A stretch of 64,000 bases of DNA, from contig JAGYVD010000004.1 of NCBI GenBank assembly GCA_021209875.1, positions 2,604,001 to 2,668,000 of the forward strand, in the 5' to 3' direction. Below, piece after piece: positions 13,070 to 24,552 of this stretch. This stretch comes from Rosellinia necatrix (lineage: Eukaryota; Ascomycota; Sordariomycetes; Xylariales; Xylariaceae). The notes beneath the pieces are model-generated. The model saw nothing but the letters and a program-made list of their open reading frames with translations. It was not told the origin of the DNA and did not search any database. Numbering within the stretch: the first letter of the stretch is position 1; every line of letters starts with the position of its first letter. A program made the translations under genes and the position numbers.

Positions 13070-14749
13070 TCATGTTTGCTGCCAGACTTCACTATATGTA
13101 GCCCATTTTTGGAAACCTTACTCTGTTAATAACGAAAACACACATCTATGCAGGATTGCTCACCCATTGATTGAAACCCTTCATCACCACCTTTGATGGC
13201 ATCAAGGTATACGCGTCGCATCCCATGATCCCGTAACACAGCGATACAAGCGTCGAGAAGCCTAATCATAACAGTATCCTTGCTGCTCGTCATCGCTTCG
13301 TTATCATCTACCGCTCAAGTTAGCCCCTCAGTTTCAATCATCTCGGAGGTACAACAAACCTGCAATACAAATACAGCTCACGCCTCCCACGTCAGGGCCA
13401 ATCGTCCGGGCCCAGGGGAGATCTAATGCGAGCGGGCTACCATCATGGGTCGTATAAACTAGCCCGGCGGCGATGATTCGTGATCTGTCCAACCCTAAAA
13501 CAATGTCGTTCACGCGCCCGTCATGAGCGAGATTCATATACTGATCGTACCAACCAGTATAGTCTTTATGGGCAGTCTCCTTCTCGATAAAATCCAATAC
13601 CGGTTGAAAATCGTCAAAAGTAGCTTGACGAAAAACCAATCCGGACGGAACCGTTGAAAACCCCCCATTTGGCCAGTCTTCAATTTTGAGCAACCAGTCG
13701 CAGACATACTGTCCTCGCCCAGGCGCGACCCTGTCTATAAACCAGCCCCGTCTTCGGAACCATTCTTCCGAGGAGAAACCCGCCGGTATTCCGCTTAAAA
13801 GGCGTGGATATGTCGAGCCTAGTCTGAGGCGATCTACGCCTCGAATTCTCTTCAATCGATCGATCGCATGGTCGTATAGACTTCTTCCAACACCTCGCCG
13901 TCTATATGGAGATTTTACTATAATCATAGCAAGCGACCCAATCAACCGCTCTCCAGCTTTATCAACGAATGTAGTATAGGTTGCGCAAAACCCTATTATC
14001 TCGTGTGTTTCCGGGAGCCTGACCACGAAATGCATACTATATCCATCTCTTTGGAGCAAATTTTGCAAGGGGAACTTTTCGAGGCGAAATTGGTTAGGTA
14101 AACTGTTGTTCCAGAGCTCGTACACTGGAGAAACATCGCGTCCATCCCACTCTTCTGGCGGCCAATGTCTCGGAGCCATAATTAACTCCTGAACTTTCAC
14201 ACCGCTTGTACTGGCCCCCGTGGATTCACCAAAGAGGACTGCCGCGGCTACACCCAAATCTAGCGAGGAGTATCCGGATAGCTGTACGATTGTCCGAAAA
14301 TTGGCCGAAAAGCTGGCCGTACTCAAGCCGTGAAATGTTCCACAGGTGATAATGATGTGAACTCTGCTGCCTTCAGTGGACCGAGACGCCTCGGCAATCT
14401 CGGCCTGCGGTAGTTGCCCGGGGCTCGGCGAACCCGAAATAACAAAGATGACCGCTTTCGCCCGTTTTATAAAACTAACATGCGTGTTTGTAATCCCGTT
14501 CCGGGACGTATACGGGACATGCCGGATCCATGAATGCCTAGAAGCCAGTGCCTTGCCAAACGGCTCAAAAGGATCAATGCCATTCTGTTCGTAAGGCGTG
14601 ACGACTGGCGTCAGAAGTAGTACGATGTCACCTTGCTCGAGAATTTTGGTGAGAGGAATACAGTCCTGGGTGTCTCGAACTACTGCCACCTGAGGTTGAC
14701 GAGGACCTCCGCGATTTTCGAGCGTCAAGACAGATTGACCTGAAATCAT
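13070..14749 (-). CDS. GH3 C-terminal domain fused to two GNAT acetyltransferase domains; N-terminal catalytic GH3 domain absent
   Basis: Three exons on the minus strand, 14749-13360, 13307-13164 and 13116-13070, give 526 residues with phase-consistent GT-AG introns of 52 and 47 nt. Residues 1-190 (for example VAVVRDTQDCIPLTKI and DIVLLLTPVVTPYEQNGIDP) look like the C-terminal domain of GH3 beta-N-acetylglucosaminidases. Two GNAT domains follow: one with YRRRGVGRSLYDHAI (acetyl-CoA loop RRRGVG), one with LPWARTIGPDVGGVSCICI and a final GFQSMGFQKWATYSEVW. Fungal proteins with GH3 catalytic, GH3-C and tandem GNAT order are about 900 residues long. Here nothing of the catalytic half is seen upstream: 14750-15300 on this strand has no GH3 sequence, only a CT-rich, promoter-like tract at about 15060-15110. 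The ATG at 14749 could be a real new start or just the first Met of a 5'-truncated copy. Glycosidase activity is not expected without the catalytic domain. Confidence 0.72.
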
Positions 14750-16010
14750 TTCTGGAGGGCGAGAATCGTTTCAAGACTCCCCCTACCCCCATGGAACAAG
14801 CCTTCTGCCAAGACAGGTTAACTTTAGAAATTCGAATTAGGCAAACTAAGTCGGGGTAGCCTAGGGCTCTGAAACTCACCAAGGACGCCGTTGGGCAAGA
14901 AGCTATGATATGAACATCGTCAGATCAACTTATTTCATTACATGGGTTTTTGGAAGGTGACCTCTGATAGTGACGCAGTTCAATACACGCCACCAGGACG
15001 TTCGCGGGAAAACAGACGCACTACCTAGGCTCAGAGCCAGGGTCTCACTTGTTTGAGGCCGGGTGGAGTGGTTTGGGGAAGGTGGATGGATGGGGTAGAG
15101 GACGGATGGTGACGGGGTATGATAGACTGATTGACAGCAAAGAATCTGGTATTATAGGGTCGATCGATTGCGCTTAGTGGGCAACACCCGATGCTAATTT
15201 AGGGTATGTATAGGATTTCTAGAGAGTGGCCGAAGCGCGGGAGGAGGGCACTACCTTGCCGTAACTCTTGACAACCACGAGAGAGAAGTAGCCAATTAAG
15301 ACGATGATACTAAACAACCCTGTCTTTCGAGTCTCGGCAAAAAAAGCTGGAGATGACTACAGGCAGCAGAGGTACCCAATGACGATAAAACGATCTCAGC
15401 AGTCTGGAAATGTGTCATTAGTAAATGTGAAAGCTGCGGGGGTGCAAAAATGGACAAAAGGTCAAATGAAGGCTAGCTATCTGGCCCTTATCATTATTGA
15501 ATTCCTGGGTTTTTGGATGATGCCAACGCTGCCAGGCCATGACAGCAAGGGATTATAAGACGGGTAGGACGGGTAGCTAAAGTATGCCCGTGAGAAGATG
15601 ATGAAGTGGAGTCTGGTAAAGTAGACCGCGGCCGCGAACAATTCTAGTCTTAGGTACCACAGGCCCCTTGCCACAAGCATGGTTACGCAAGAAACCTAGC
15701 CAGCCAGCCCGGCGAGCGTAGACAGGTGTGATAATAATACGTTCTAGTTATGTTGCACACGCTTTGCATGCTTAATGAAACAAGCAGAAGAACCGACCAT
15801 CCGTAAAGGTCGGTTTGCAGTCAGCCATGCAGCCCCAACACACGCCGCGAGCCTGCTGCGCGTATAACCACAGGGCACGACCACAGGGCACGGCCGTAGG
15901 GCACAGGAGGAGGCCCTATAAGCCCGGACGTGGTTCTCTGTGTAGCACGAATAGGCTAGGGCCAAGTCAAGTCAGGGGCGGCGTAGTGTAGTCAGTGTAA
16001 GGCAGGGCAA

Positions 16011-16137
16011 GAAGACAGGACAAGACGACAGGACAGGACAGGACAGGGCGGGACGGGGCCAGGACGGGGCCAGGACGGGTTAGGATAGAGACAGGGCGCA
16101 GGGAACGGCCGTCTCGCCGTCTCGCCGTCTCGCCGTT
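16011..16137. repeat. Simple tandem repeats: GGACA, GGACGGGGCCA and CGTCTCGC units
   Basis: GGACA repeats run from about 16018 to 16045 and pass into three imperfect copies of GGACGGGGCCA up to 16080. After a 25-nt gap, CGTCTCGC repeats about three and a half times (16108-16137). Such patchwork of unrelated short units fits slippage-prone non-coding DNA. Confidence 0.75.
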
Positions 16138-16779
16138 TCAACATAGGATGCTGATGGCATGTTAGTCGGGTTAGTCGGTCGACCAGTATATTATCAGGTC
16201 GCATAGGCAGGTTGCATAGGGCGCATGGGCGGGCTTGATGGGACCTCGAAGGGAACCTTGGAAAGCTCGAAGTCTGTGTGCGCATGAGCTGCTCGAGTTG
16301 CACAACAACTTGTGGGCACAGCACACAGCTCGGCTTCCCAGCCGATGATTTGCTGGTCAGTATGACCCGGTACCCCATGTGTCGAGTTCTCACGAGAGAG
16401 CGCGCGCTCTCTACCTGTAGGCTGACAGCTCGCTGCGTTCTTATAGGCAGGTAGTGAGCGGACAGGCGAGCAGCGGAGCGAACAACCTTAAGGGGGGACA
16501 TGATGATGTGGTAACACAGACCCCCTCCGAGGCCATTATTACCCTGACACTCGTCAGAGTATTACCGGCTAGGCTTGGCCTCTTGGATCAGTCGGGTGAC
16601 AGAAACATGCCTTCGGAGTCAGTCGGTGGATGCAGAGGGCAGAGGGCAGAGTGGAGATGCGACGGAGATAAATGCACCCATGCGCTGGATACGTCGGGGT
16701 GGACAAGGAACTTGTCCATCTCCCTGGGTCCTAGGCTGTTTCCCGCTCCTCACCTCTTCTGGTTCTGTGGTTGACTAGT

Positions 16780-17420
16780 GCCCAGGTAGGTAAGGTACGG
16801 ACAAACCCACTTAGGTAAGTCCCTACCTAGGTAGGGTACATCCCCAGGTAAGGAAGTATCTGCGGTAAAACTCTTGCAGCACATACCTGTTACCTATGCC
16901 TCAGGTGGTGCAGACCGAGACATGCCTGCCAGATATGTAGGTGACTCGACCGTTGAATCCCGTACTTAGGGACCTAAGTCAAGTACCCCATCCAGCCGGG
17001 TTTAAGGAGCATAAAAGCACAACCTGGTGCCTAGAATACCTAGGTAGCTAACTATTAGGTAGGTAGGTAGGTATCTAGGTGCCTAGGTAGGTAGGCTGGT
17101 ACTGTAGGCGCTGATGTTGGAGACAAGCAACCCGCCATGTACCTAGGTAAGAACTAACCTTGTAAGGCAAGGCAATTATTAAGTAAACCTATTGTATATT
17201 AACTACTAGGTAAGTAACTACCTAGGTAGGTACCTACTTGAACTACCTACCTAGGTATGTAGGCGGGGATGATCTAATAGGTACCTCTTCCAGCCATTTA
17301 GTCTCTCCGAATCGGCAGACTTTCCCAAGCAGCAATACGTACCATTTTAGTATCTCACCGTGGGTAGGTTTCTTTCGGTAGGTAGGTAGGTCGGTAATAG
17401 GTACTTGATCTGACATAAAT
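16780..17420. repeat. Long field of TAGGTA / ACCTAGGT motifs
   Basis: About 640 bp in which GGTA, TAGG and the palindrome CCTAGGTAGG recur many times, including a (GGTA)n run near 17055-17075. It directly precedes the broken CENP-I-like gene and may have replaced its 5' half. Confidence 0.75.
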
Positions 17421-17687
17421 GTACATACGATGTACCTTCGAAAGGCTCAAAGACAGGTTAGGCAGATCTATGTGGTTAGTACCTACCAACCAGCAGTCAG
17501 TAGCCTGCAGGTAGTTAGACTTGCAATATTGTCTGGACTACCTATAGGAATAATCAATGCCTATCAAGGGTTGCTTTCGACCCCAACCTTGATAACCAAT
17601 TGTGCTCAAAGGAGGATTCCACCACTCACTGCTAGCTTCACATCGGGATAGTTAGGTGCGACACCTAATTCGCATGTCCTGATAGCT

Positions 17688-19007
17688 CGACTTGAATTCT
17701 TAGATACCGAGATCAGATAGTTGAACGAGCGCTACTCCCTGCGCAAAAGGCGCAATCAACATCCAGGCAGCGCTATGCAACTTGTCGCTCAAATCGTATG
17801 CACAAGATATAATGGCAGTGGATTCGGATATTCAGTTTATAGATATGCTTCTTATTTTAAAGAGCTACGTCGCCGCTACGAAGGTACAGTATAGCAAACT
17901 GTTTCTAGAATTTGACTAATGTCCACTAGGCTCTGCCCCCAATCATCCTTTCATTACTCGGAGAACTTATGAATGCATGGGATGGCGTCGAGGGGAGAGA
18001 GCTTATCCTTGATATATTATCATATACTCCACTAGCTGATTTTGAAGGTGACAACACTCTCTGTATAACCTTAACATCTATACTAATTAGTAACAGAACT
18101 GCGCGTAAACGTCTTCAAACCTCTCGAGCGAAAGATACTTGATGGTACACCCGATTCTCAACTTCAAATATTAATATTTTTCACCGTCTTATTACGGCGA
18201 TGGATGGTACAGCTGGCGTCGTTGGATAAGAGGCTCACGCAAGCATCAGAAAGTGCCGCCTTTCTCGTTGCTCATGTCAACAACCTCTGTTTAACCGTCA
18301 TCCAGACGTTTCCCAGCACTTCAACATACGGAAGAGTGCTAGATTTCTACTATCAGACTTCATCTCTGGCTTCCGATGCCCATCTTCTGACGCACGCTCA
18401 GGCCATTGCTCTGCCGCCAACAGCACTAATTTACTATATGTTTTTCGCAGCATCTCCGCTAACCGCCTCCCGTGTGTGTTCCGTTGTTGCTAAATATAAA
18501 GAAGGGTTTCAAGTCGCGATGGATGTAGCGAGAATCAACTATACGCCAAGCTATATTCCCGAATTCAACGGCTTTCTGATGGATATCTGCAACTGCTTAT
18601 GGAGACAACGTGCTCTAAGTGAAGAAGACGCTAACGCGAAGGGATGCATGATTTCCCGCCCCTTGGTCGACGATTTATCATCTTATATTACCAGCCTATC
18701 GAAAGGCAATTCCCTCGCGAGCCTGTTCTCACTATCCTATTCACCGATTTTCAGTTTATTCGCGATTTCGTTCCTGCGGGAGGTGGAAGAAGGGGTGGAA
18801 GAAGAACAAGGGCTTGATATGAAGCATGCTGGCCCTGTTTCAAAAGCTACTCTGAAGGCACTGGGTAGTAAAGGCGGTATAAATCTCTCCTGGGATGATT
18901 ATCGTCGTGGTGTCCTAGATTATCTGCAAAGCCGTGGCATGGATGGAGTTGAACACCTCCTATCTATTACCATAGGCACTCTGCGACAGCGGAAACCGAC
19001 GCATTAG
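17688..19007 (+). pseudogene. Mis6/CENP-I (inner kinetochore) copy, 5'-truncated and frameshifted
   Basis: CENP-I/Mis6 is a CCAN subunit needed for CENP-A deposition at centromeres. The 3' part is intact: exons 17812-17883, 17930-18047 and 18097-19007 join in phase into 366 residues. It has family-like blocks ALPPIILSLLGELMNAWDG, LILDILSYTPLADFEELR, FLVAHVNNLCLTVIQTFPS, NGFLMDICNCLWRQRALSEE, RPLVDDLSSYI, HAGPVSKATLKAL and LSWDDYRRGVLDYL. Further upstream, family-like sequence continues but in broken frames: RLEFLDTE (17688-17711) in one frame, DQIVERALLPAQKAQ (17711-17755) in the next, then a third frame from about 17780. The N-terminal ~300 residues are not found; TAGGTA repeats lie there instead. 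A translated product could start at the ATG at 17812. The upstream frame reading rests on my memory of the family. It could also be a gene with sequencing errors, but the missing N-terminus argues for a relic. Confidence 0.62.
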
Positions 19008-20005
19008 GCCAAACACCTCCTCCGTTCTAGAGTAGGTATCAACACTGAGTATAAATACTCTATTTTACCCCTCACAGGATTCTACCCATAGAATGCCTAT
19101 CCCGCCTTATCGCTTCGTCCTAAACTGAAGCGATCGCATGGACGGCGACAACCTGCCTCCCGTATCGCCTTCTAGGTTCGGTTGTGAACGCATCCGGGTG
19201 GATGATCCGCGTCACCACGTCACTACCTCAAAGCTACCCCTCCTCGCCACGCACCATATCAGCGTCATGAAAAAAATCATCATTGGTAGCCAGTTCTGGG
19301 TTATCAGCAAATGCAAGTGATCAGTGAGACAATATAAGGCCTTAATTTAACTTAGTCAGGGACGTAGCATCCAACCACTGCTAGTGCGACTTCTCTTATT
19401 ATCTATAGTTCGTTCGGGCGATTGCTATAGAATTAGCTATTATTCGACTCTTAGCAGTTCATTAATTCCTCATCTGCGGGCAATTCGTCAACTATCCAAC
19501 GTTAGACTACACGCCCGGAGTTTCCACAATTCAAAAACAACGACAAGCCAAGTCACGATATCGCCTTCCCGGAAGGTGGGAGAATTCAAGCAGTTGCCCC
19601 AATAAGACCATCAACACAGTGGCAGAAACGCGGGGCAGTTATTTTTGATGTGTTTATTCCCAAATTTCGAGGAGATACGGACTATTCTCATATGATTGAA
19701 AATGTGACACCGACATGTCATTATCCCAGAAAGGATTTTATGCTACTCCACCCGGCCGTTGTTGAAAGGATATCTCGAAACTCCCGTCCCAAATTTCAGA
19801 TTTACCATAAGGGGATGATGAAATCCGCCATAAAGGGCCATTCGTGGCCATGTTGAAACACCCCGCGCCTGCTGCAAGTTAAGTGCAATCGCCTAACGCC
19901 GTGCTACGCCATCTATGCAAAACCAAATATCTCTCCTACCACAGCTCTTTTTCCAGGGTCCACGGATCGATTTGCTGTCCCGCAAAGTGAAGCTCGACAG
20001 CCAGC
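19008..20005. other. Intergenic, convergent CENP-I-like copy and CAF16
   Basis: No gene recognised. The region is moderately AT-rich with only short open frames. It should hold the 3' UTRs of both flanking units. Confidence 0.6.
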
Positions 20006-20842
20006 TCAGTCTTTGTGTTCAAGGCCATAGCCACCAATACCCCCGGTCGAGTACGCCATGCCCTCCGTTCCCATCGTCTTGTGGTTCCGTGGGCCGCGAT
20101 CTTTCAAGTCCACCCGTAGCCAGCCGAGCACCAACTCGCCGAGACGGCTATTTCCGGTACTGCGGAGATTAGCGCTCTCGCCGAGGAATCGGTCTGCGGG
20201 GCCCCATTCGCGGACGGTGCCCAGGTGCATGTGGACGAGGTGCGTGGGCCAACCGGCGAGATTGTCGAGGATGTGCGTGGCGTAGACAATAGTGCAGTCG
20301 CGGGCCTCCGTCTCTTGCTTCAGCCAGCCGAGGAACTCGGCACGGCTCAGCACGTCGAGGTCCACCGTAATCTCATCGAGGAGGAGCACGGTCCAAGGGC
20401 GGACGAGGCCCATGGCGAGCTGCACGCGGCGCCTCTCGCCGTCGCTAACAGCGCTCATGCGCCACTTCACATCGATGTCCAGGACGGCGATCAGCTCGTC
20501 CCGGCGCGCCGGATACGCATCGCCGCCCACGGAGCGCAGGAGCTCGTCCACGCCGATGTCGGTTCGGACAATCGGGTTGAGCACCCACTCGAGGCCCAGG
20601 TAGGTGACTCCCTCGAGCCCCTCCTTGAAGGGGTCCACGCCGGAGATGCTGATGGTATCGCTAGGCGCGAGACGCTTTCCAGCAAGGAGACGCAGGAGTG
20701 TAGTTTTGCCCGCACCATTGGCGCCAATAAGCAGAGTGCGGCTACGTGCCGGCACATTCAGAGAGATGTTGGTTAAGCCTGTATCATACTGAGGAAATGT
20801 ATATGTCAGGTTCTTGACTGCTATCTCTGGTGGTGGTGCCAT
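20006..20842 (-). CDS. CAF16: CAF16-type ABC ATPase (CCR4-NOT associated)
   Basis: Soluble ABC-class ATPase without membrane segments; in yeast Caf16 associates with the CCR4-NOT complex. Single exon, 278 residues, start ATG at 20842 (MAPPPEIAVKNLTYTFPQYD). All ATPase motifs are present: Walker A GANGAGKTT (Lys46), signature SDGERRRVQLAMGL (an SDGER variant of LSGGQ, usual for this family), Walker B VLLLDEITVDLD and the H-loop in YATHILDNL. The C-terminal extension after about residue 210 matches the family length of 270-290. The strong GC bias gives long open frames on the opposite strand, which I regard as shadows. It is convergent with the CENP-I-like copy. Confidence 0.93.
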   Translation of the reverse strand: MAPPPEIAVKNLTYTFPQYDTGLTNISLNVPARSRTLLIGANGAGKTTLLRLLAGKRLAPSDTISISGVDPFKEGLEGVTYLGLEWVLNPIVRTDIGVDELLRSVGGDAYPARRDELIAVLDIDVKWRMSAVSDGERRRVQLAMGLVRPWTVLLLDEITVDLDVLSRAEFLGWLKQETEARDCTIVYATHILDNLAGWPTHLVHMHLGTVREWGPADRFLGESANLRSTGNSRLGELVLGWLRVDLKDRGPRNHKTMGTEGMAYSTGGIGGYGLEHKD

Positions 20843-22040
20843 GGCGCAAGATGCAGCGGCTCGGGTGCCCGAACGACTGGGGAGGCGGGATAGAAACGTA
20901 TGTGGCGAGGCGGCCTTTGGGGGGAATGATAGAGAGAACGGCTATGGCAGTTTGACGTTACGATGAATGGACCAATGTTCATGCCAAAGGCGCGCCCTTA
21001 TGAGGGTTTTGAGAACTTGAAGCGGAGTGGGTTTGGAGAATGGCCAGCAGCTCGGAATATCGTGTATTTACCTACTTCACACTGTACGGCCGTCGGAAAA
21101 CGCAGGAGACGATCAGGAACTCACCCGTCCCCGGCCACGCCGATGATGCCCCGGGGATTCACTCACATACGCTATATACATTTCGGTAGCCTAGACCAGA
21201 GATACAACACCCAACCACACCTAGTAGTGCGGTATGCGGATGCGGATGCTTGCTCACCATGCTTTTTATCCGATTCCAGTCATCATCGCGCACAATGGAC
21301 TACCTAGGCAGGCAAAATCAAATGCCTTCGAAGATGCCACCTACTACTACCTATGCGCTAGTGCTAATACCCTTAAACTCTTGGGTTCGTCTGCCGAATA
21401 CCTACCAGAGCATGCGGTTAGCCGTACATCATTCCAATACGTCAATATACTTCGGGGCAATGGTCCTCCACGTGGCTGTGGGCAGTCACCTCCCCTGGAG
21501 GCTACTGCCTCGACGGCGGTAGACAATACGGCTCAAGCAAGAAGGTGGCAGACGGTACGGGTCAAACTAGAAGGCGGCAGACCTTGGCTACGTCGTGGGT
21601 GGGCACTGCGCTTGCCCTCACAGCAAACTCCCAGAAGGAGGTAGGTACCTACTGAATACCTAAAGCGGGATTGAATAAACGGAACTGCCGAAGCCGCAAA
21701 TTGATCATCTACCTAGGTGGAGGGTACACAACCTCAGAAATATGTAGGTAATACAAAGAAATATATCATAGGTAGGTAGGCAGGTACCCAGGCACCTACC
21801 TACCTAGTACCTACCTAGGTATGTAGATAGGCACTTCGAAGGTTAGAAATGGGAATCCATGAACCACGGAACCACGGAGCCTCCTGGCCTCGCGCTAAAG
21901 ATAAAATCACTTTCTATAACCAACCAAACGAAAGGCGACCGCCTTCATCACTCACTTTCACCACTCGCCTTCATCGCTCGCCTTCAGGTTGGCTGAGCCA
22001 TCTCTACCTCGCTGTGTGTACTTCGACGTCACGCTCTGTA
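20843..22040. other. Intergenic, upstream of CAF16 and of the low-complexity gene
   Basis: Promoter-side DNA for both divergent neighbours. It holds another TAGGTA/ACCTAGGT cluster at about 21640-21830. Short direct repeats GCCTTCATC and CACTCGC occur near 21935-21985. No gene is recognised, although an in-frame ATG at 21849 could extend the next gene upstream by 64 codons. Confidence 0.55.
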
Positions 22041-23247
22041 ATGATGCTTCGCGAACGCTGGATAGACCAGTTCGATATAGTCGGTTCGCTGGGCGCTCTA
22101 GATCGAAATGTATGACGACGTCACATCATTAGCTCACTACCCGCATAGCATGTACTGACATCGCTTCTTAACTTAGTTGGAGTGGCCCCGTCACCCGGCT
22201 TTCCACCCCGAGAATGGCCGTCGTGGGGATTCTTCTCGTACCGTAGAGCGCAGGTAAGTGCGTTTGTCTCCTTAAAGATAGTATCTAACCAGCCATCTCC
22301 TGACAGACAAGTCTCTTCGGGAAGTAGTATCTACACATCTCGAGAGGTGCGGTTTGACCACCAATCCTCCAACCGCTCTTTGGCCCATCGCTCTTCGGGC
22401 CATCGCTCTTCGGGCCGCCGCTCTTCGGCCCATCCCCCCGCGTCACTATCCTCTCCCCGGAGCTCCAGACGCTATATTCCGGGACCTTTCCTCGGAGGAG
22501 AAAACCGGGATAGGCATGGGGGTGGGGGCTATAGAACGGCTCCTTATGAGAGTGGGAATGACGAGCGAGGTTCTATAGCCCGTGATGCGTCTCGCTGGGG
22601 GCAAAGCTATGATGGGCGACGTGACGAAACTGACCAAAATGGTGCTTACAGTTACAGATTGCCTTCTGTTGAAGAGGGCCACAATAGTGGTCCAGAGCAT
22701 CGCCGCCACAACCAGGAATACCGCTACAGCCCGGTCGGGGGAAATAGCTACTCCCATGGTTACGGGGACCCCGTTCACTGTGATGACAGAAGCCGGCAGT
22801 GTCAGAGTCCATGCTCCAACGGTTTTAGCCTCGATAGGTAAGAGCCCTGATGCCGGTTTTGATGATGATATATCTGACGATAGCTCCAGCGATAGCCCTT
22901 GTCGGCACGGTAATTTGATCAACGATTATGGCAATGCTGGGGGCTCCTTTGAGCATGGGAGTTTAGACCGCAGCTATTACTCCGACTCTAGTTGCGACAA
23001 CTACGGCTACCACCGTGACGACAGCGGTGACGACAGCGGCGACGACTGCAACGACCACAATCACAACGACCACGACCGCAATGACTACAATGGCTACGAG
23101 TACAACGACCACGACCATAATGACCACGAGTACAACGACTACGACTGCTACGACGTTGATTATGACTCCGACGTTGATTATGACTCCGACGTTGATTATG
23201 ACTCCGACGTCGATTATGACTTCGATGTCGACTCCTCCTCAGATTGA
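22041..23247 (+). CDS. Low-complexity, probably disordered protein with acidic Asp/Asn/Tyr/His-rich tail (no known family)
   Basis: Four exons join perfectly in phase: 22041-22109, 22177-22253, 22307-22837 and 22884-23247. Introns are 67, 53 and 46 nt, with donors GTATGA, GTAAGT and GTAAGA and acceptors TTAG, ACAG and ATAG. The product is 346 residues. The N-terminal third is basic and Arg/Ser-rich, with a 15-bp repeat encoding HRSSG/RRSS copies (about 22385-22435). The middle is Gly/Tyr/Arg/Asn-rich. The last 120 residues are almost only D, N, H, Y, S and G and end in four copies of DVDYDS (18-bp unit). No signal peptide, membrane segment or enzyme motif is visible. The start is uncertain: ATG 22041 or in-frame ATG 21849. 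The chaining of three frames by good splice sites is the main evidence that it is a gene. Confidence 0.66.
23152..23223 (+). repeat. Four tandem 18-bp coding repeats (DVDYDS)
   Basis: The unit GACGTTGATTATGACTCC occurs at 23152, 23170 and 23188 without change. A fourth copy at 23206 has GTC for GTT and TTC for TCC. A half copy follows. The near identity at synonymous sites points to recent expansion. Confidence 0.9.
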
Positions 23248-24552
23248 AACGATGATACCTCGCCATTAGGGGGGTATGGAGCTCGCAATTGACACGCATG
23301 TTGACGTTCCGGGTTGATTTATCAACCCAACGTTCGTCTCTCGCCAGAGATTGTATTTGGCAGTAGAATGGGAACACGCCACCACCCCCCTTTTCTTACG
23401 CGTACCACTCGCGTCTGTGGCTATTTCCATACAGCCCCGGAGCGAGTCGTATTCGGAATATTAACCCTCAGATACAATAGAAGCCGTCCCTACCGTTTCC
23501 TTTGTAATTCTGAACCATGCCGTTCGATGGGTTAAAGTTACGGAGAGCATTCCCAAGCCATATCGCCACTCAGAGGACGCCAAGGCTGTATCGGAGTAAT
23601 GCGTGGGATAGCGTACTGAGTCACAGGTCTCTCGTTCGAGGCGACGCAATGGCCTACGCCATGGGATGACCAGGCTCGCACCATGTTGGGGCAATGAAAC
23701 AGCATTACGGGGGCGGGACAATTGACAGAGAAAAGCCAAAACGGCATCATCTATGTATTTTATGTATTTGATGCACTGGCGTCCTTAGAAAACGATGTGC
23801 ACTATTTCATATGCTGATTCTGTGCTGATGGCTTCAGTTGTTAATGATATGTGGATCCTAAGTCTGTTTCTGCTCGCACGAACCAACCGTTCTATCGCGA
23901 TCGACCTACAAGTATACCATGTCTTGTGGATTTGGCGAAATAGGAGTGTTGGTGTCTGAGAATGTTGCAAACCGCATCTGCTTAGTTAGGTATGCACTTC
24001 CAAATGAGATAATTTTGTTCGTTTGCTACCCGTCTCGATAGGGGGATTGGGTACATGATTTGGATAAAGCCAAGCCCTTTCTGCTCTTTCATAGGCCACC
24101 CAAGTGCCAAACGCAGGTCCCTAAGTAGGTACTTGGGTAGTCCACCTTTAGTGAAGGCACACCACATCTATGCCCCCAGCAAATATGAAACACTTGATAC
24201 TTCCGTTTACAGAAATGAGTGGCTTCCGTCGACAGATAGCACCTCGAGCCGATTGGTCAATGACACGCGTAGCCAGCGCCACTAGTGCCACCAGCTAGAA
24301 GACCTTGGTAGGTACTTACACGCGGGTATCCACCGTTATTAAATATAGCACTCCTTACTTGACTATTGGCACTTCTTCCCACCACCAAAGAACACCATCT
24401 CACCAGGCCGGTATCAGGTCCTTTAGGGACGTCGATATTCCTCAAATGCCGTACTCGGCACATTTCCCTCTTGAGTCAGCATCGGCATAGCCCTCCACCA
24501 CAGCATACCTAGTCGCACGCAGAAGCCCCGTGGCAACCGAGCCGAGCCGAGG
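23248..24552. other. Intergenic between two unknown-function genes
   Basis: Nothing recognised. Only short open frames on both strands. The start of the next gene is preceded by a GCCGAGCCGAG repeat at about 24538. Confidence 0.6.

Larger units (their letters stand above)
14750..17650. other. Repeat-rich intergenic region
   Basis: No gene recognised. It contains a GGACA/GGACGGGGCCA repeat array (16011-16080), an 8-bp tandem repeat (16108-16137), three GGGCACRRCC-like copies near 15865-15905 and the dense TAGGTA motif field at 16780-17420. It separates two genes that are both missing their N-terminal halves. Confidence 0.6.

Noticed and set aside
20225..20776. 183-codon plus-strand open frame
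   Set aside because: Antisense shadow of CAF16.
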